Source: Climacium dendroides (taxonomy: Eukaryota > Streptophyta > Bryopsida > Hypnales > Climaciaceae). From it: DNA of 64,000 nt. The position numbers and the translations under genes were made by a program. Position 1 is the stretch's first letter. Each line of letters starts with the position of its first letter. This document shows positions 61,100 to 64,000 of the stretch, piece after piece. A model generated the notes under the pieces. It searched no databases, had not been told where the DNA came from, and saw only the letters and a program-made list of their open reading frames with translations. Location: positions 3,908,501 to 3,972,500 of the forward strand of contig OX467089.1 of NCBI GenBank assembly GCA_950106755.1, given 5' to 3'.

Positions 61100-62600
61100 G
61101 AACTTGTAGTCACTCCTTACTATTGAAGACGACAAAGGAGACATGACAATCCTCAATCAATAGCGTCACATTCTAGATTTGTCAGGAATAAAGGCAAGAG
61201 GTAGCACTTCGGGACTACCAGCCAGTGTTATAGGAGGCAGGTTGTGGTCTTCAATGTTAGCGATAGTTTTCTCTCCTTCTCTGTCTTCAGCCCCTATTGT
61301 GAGATTGTAGTTCATTGTTTGATATCGGTAATCAATAGTTGGAAAGGAAGTTAGTGTAGAGTCTGCCATTGGGGTACTTGTATAGAATGGCATAGGTACT
61401 TGTTGTGTTGTCCTTAACTGTTGTTTGTGGCATATGTGGGCAACAAAGCCAATTCTTGTCAGCAAACTCTTACTTAAGATGCTTGATAATTGGACTAGGA
61501 AGTTCACAATTTCTTGTTGCTTTAGAATGAAAAATCTTGCAAATTCATTTGTTGTCACTACATTTTCATAAATTCTCTGATCCTTTTCCCTTTAATATGC
61601 CATTTGCTCACTAAAGAGCTTCAATTGCACCTCGACTTTTGAACGTTCTAAGTCTTAGCTTGATTTTGCTATGTCTTGCATGTATTACTCCATGACAACT
61701 TCCATTGCTTTAGTTGCCTCTACAATTATAATATGGCCAAACACACTTTTTTGACGGACGCTAGTGTTTCTTGGACGCTACTTTAGTGAGAATGAAGATG
61801 TATCCAAAGAATTGATGACGTGAGGATTGATGTCCAGTGGTAGACCTTAGCGAAGCCTCAAAGTAGGTGTCTCTATAAACTTCAAAGGAACTAGTTCTTG
61901 TAATGGCGTGGAAAATGTCATATGTGGAGATTGGTGTGATGAGGTGTGTTGTTTAGTGACAGCTCTGTGGTGCATGGTAAATTAAAATCCATGGGGTCCT
62001 TCATGTCTAATTCACTTCAAGCTTCATCTTGTTTTTGCGCTTGATTGTCTTGAGTTAAATAATTGGTATCATTTGGAGCTAGTAGATCATGGATGTAGGG
62101 GAATATTTGTGGTTGATTTCTGTACCATATGTGAATGGCTACAAAAATATCTTGAGAAAATTGCTTGGGTAGGCCTTTGGTCTTTGTGTCATCAAAAGAC
62201 AAGTCTCAGTAGTCAAGTACACTTCTCCCCATCCTATTTAAATAATTTGTGATGTATTTATAGTCTAGTATAAGCTAATTCTATTTTGTTTTGCAAGCTA
62301 AACCATCACTTGTACATGAAGAGCAGTTGGCACATATAACCTCCTATGAAATTCAAAGCCACTTTGTATGGTTATGAGTCATAAGGTTCCTACCATCAAT
62401 GGTATCCAAGTCCTCAAGAAACATTTTGCGCTTTGCAGAGATGAGGATGAGGATTTCTTGTTGTATTCAGTTTGGCCCACAATCCTTTTTGGTGCATTAG
62501 ATTGGTTGTTGTATCTATTTCGGGCATTGATTGTTGTTGGGTGAGCACTACCTGGAGCACCATGATTGGGAAGCATAGACCAATTATGTTGGAAACTTGG
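61100..62600 (-). pseudogene. possible Harbinger partner ORF (Myb/SANT-like protein) relic
   Basis: Minus-strand fragments include an open 130-aa stretch at 61558-61166 (FARFFILKQQEIVNFLVQLS) and a segment near 62202-61990 with FVAIHIWYRNQ and, after a stop, MKDPMDFNLPC. These resemble the C-terminal part of the DNA-binding protein often encoded next to PIF/Harbinger transposases. The Myb/SANT triple-Trp region is not clearly visible, so the call rests mainly on position next to the transposase relic. Confidence 0.35.
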
Positions 62601-64000
62601 AATCTAAAAAGGATGGACCATTGAAAATGACTTGCATTTCACATAGGATTGATTGTAAATTCAGCTTCTTCTATACAAATGTATTAAAACATGAGCAACT
62701 TTGCATGCAAAACAAATAAGGAAAGAAGAATACATAGAAGTAATGTACAAACCAGTAACTATAACAGGTAAATTCAAGCAAACATATTCTTATTTAGACA
62801 TTGGAGTGTGTGTTTGTGGTGTGTAGGTCTTTTGTCAAACAAGTTTTCATAAATATGAAGGTAGTGACTACGGCATTGGACGAGACACAAGGTATAAGTT
62901 GTGCTAAACGCATTGAATTGCATGATCTACTAGTCCTCTATTCTTTAAACTATATACATGCAAAATGGTTAAAGTATGTAGAAGAAGACATCCAATACAA
63001 CTATATACAGCACATGTGGAAGTCAATAATATAGGAAGTGAAGGCTCATGTCTATAAATGCATCGTAAAGGATCTTTAGGAACTACAACATTTAAGACTA
63101 AGTATTTTTTGTGCATGTCTACAAAACAGGAGGAATGGAGGCGATTGAAAAATTAAATTCACTTGTCATGCAAGAGAGTTTTGAAATTATGTTGTACATA
63201 CTACATTACAAAAAGATTCAATTTGTGAGTGAAAAATGTACTCAATGGCAACCAACATTGTTGTAGGACAGAGTGGGGTATTATATGTGTGAGCTTCTTG
63301 TCAGTTTTCTATAATAAAGTTTTACTACAGTCCTATAGAGAACCACCCTCTGGAAAAAAATTAAAAGTTCATTGTTAGCAGAGAATGGAACATTCAAGCA
63401 TGAGGCACTTGTATGAAAAAAAGAAAATGAAGTCTAGACATCTTTGAAAAAATTTGCATGGCAATGGAAGCAGGGAAGTTCAATAGTTTCAAAGTGTATG
63501 CTCCAATACATTGTGTTTGTAATAGTTAATGGCCAACAATATCTTCTATCTGCGAGTAATTCTAAGAACAAAAAAATCATAACATTCTAATAGGGAGTCA
63601 TGGAAATTGTAGAATGCAAGTTTCCAATTCCAAGTATTTCATGAGAGAAACATGGAAGCAAATCCAACAATGAAGAAGAGGGGGGAGACATACTTGAAGA
63701 GTTCTAGAGGTCGTCAATGGGAGCACAATTTAGATAATTGAAAAACAACAAATTCCATATTTATTCCCTATCATCGCCACCTCCTTGCCTTCCCTTGTTC
63801 TTTCCTTGCATCCATTTTTGGTGAATTGCAACTAGAAGCTAAGGCAAGAAGTTTGGCAAAACTTGCAATAGCGGTTTTTGGTAATTCAGCTTCACAATGG
63901 CAACTACGAAACACCGCACATATCCACTACCAAAATCTTTTTAAATGTTTAATTTTAGTGGATTGGTTAAATATGTAATAGCGGCTCCTAAAGCAAAAAT
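62601..64000. other. AT-rich region to the window end, nothing recognised
   Basis: No gene, RNA or transposon end could be supported. Confidence 0.5.

Overview
The window is nuclear DNA from a land plant. The evidence is spliceosomal introns with GT-AG borders, plant-type gene families (a DRG GTPase with the plant C-terminal tail, a heavy-metal-associated plant protein), telo-box motifs (AAACCCTA) beside growth genes, a chromodomain Ty3/gypsy element, CACTA and PIF/Harbinger DNA transposons, and many MITEs. Base composition is very AT-rich outside a few GC-richer gene islands. The species cannot be fixed from sequence alone; a non-seed plant or another repeat-rich plant genome would fit.

Layout. 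(1) 1-1.2 kb: a decayed two-exon gene of unknown family. (2) 3.3-6.5 kb, minus strand: a six-exon RNA polymerase I subunit RPA43 gene that I could reconstruct in frame (257 aa). A broken piece of the 26S proteasome subunit RPN9 gene lies directly against its 5' end and is in frame with its first exon. (3) 9.4-10.9 kb: a non-autonomous CACTA element with a TGT target duplication. (4) 12.7-16.8 kb, plus strand: an 11-exon DRG GTPase gene (400 aa), with a telo-box upstream, a likely 5'UTR intron and one GC-AG intron. (5) 17.7-19.0 kb: a GC-rich NADAR (YbiA/DUF1768-like) gene with two compensating frameshifts, whose 3' end is repeated about three times in tandem. (6) 19.2-20.3 kb, minus strand: a three-exon single-HMA metal-binding-type protein with long Lys/Glu tracts and no CaaX box. 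(7) 22.7-42 kb: mostly AT-rich non-coding DNA with several MITE families, foldbacks and an 864-bp tandem duplication. (8) 42.4-49.7 kb: a decayed chromovirus (Ty3/gypsy) with both LTRs, carrying a nested small TIR element in its integrase region. (9) 52.8 kb: an (AT)33 microsatellite. (10) 58.1-62.6 kb: a decayed PIF/Harbinger transposase, a second CACTA copy (TGA target duplication), and a possible Harbinger partner ORF on the opposite strand.

The functional genes are housekeeping: rRNA transcription (RPA43), a translation-associated GTPase (DRG) and a probable metal-binding protein. They are not an operon or a cluster with a shared pathway; the two telo-box genes may share growth-linked regulation. 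I did not find an evidently new molecular system. The most unusual items are the RPN9/RPA43 junction, the frameshifted and tandemly duplicated NADAR locus, and the paired CACTA elements with palindromic subterminal arrays.
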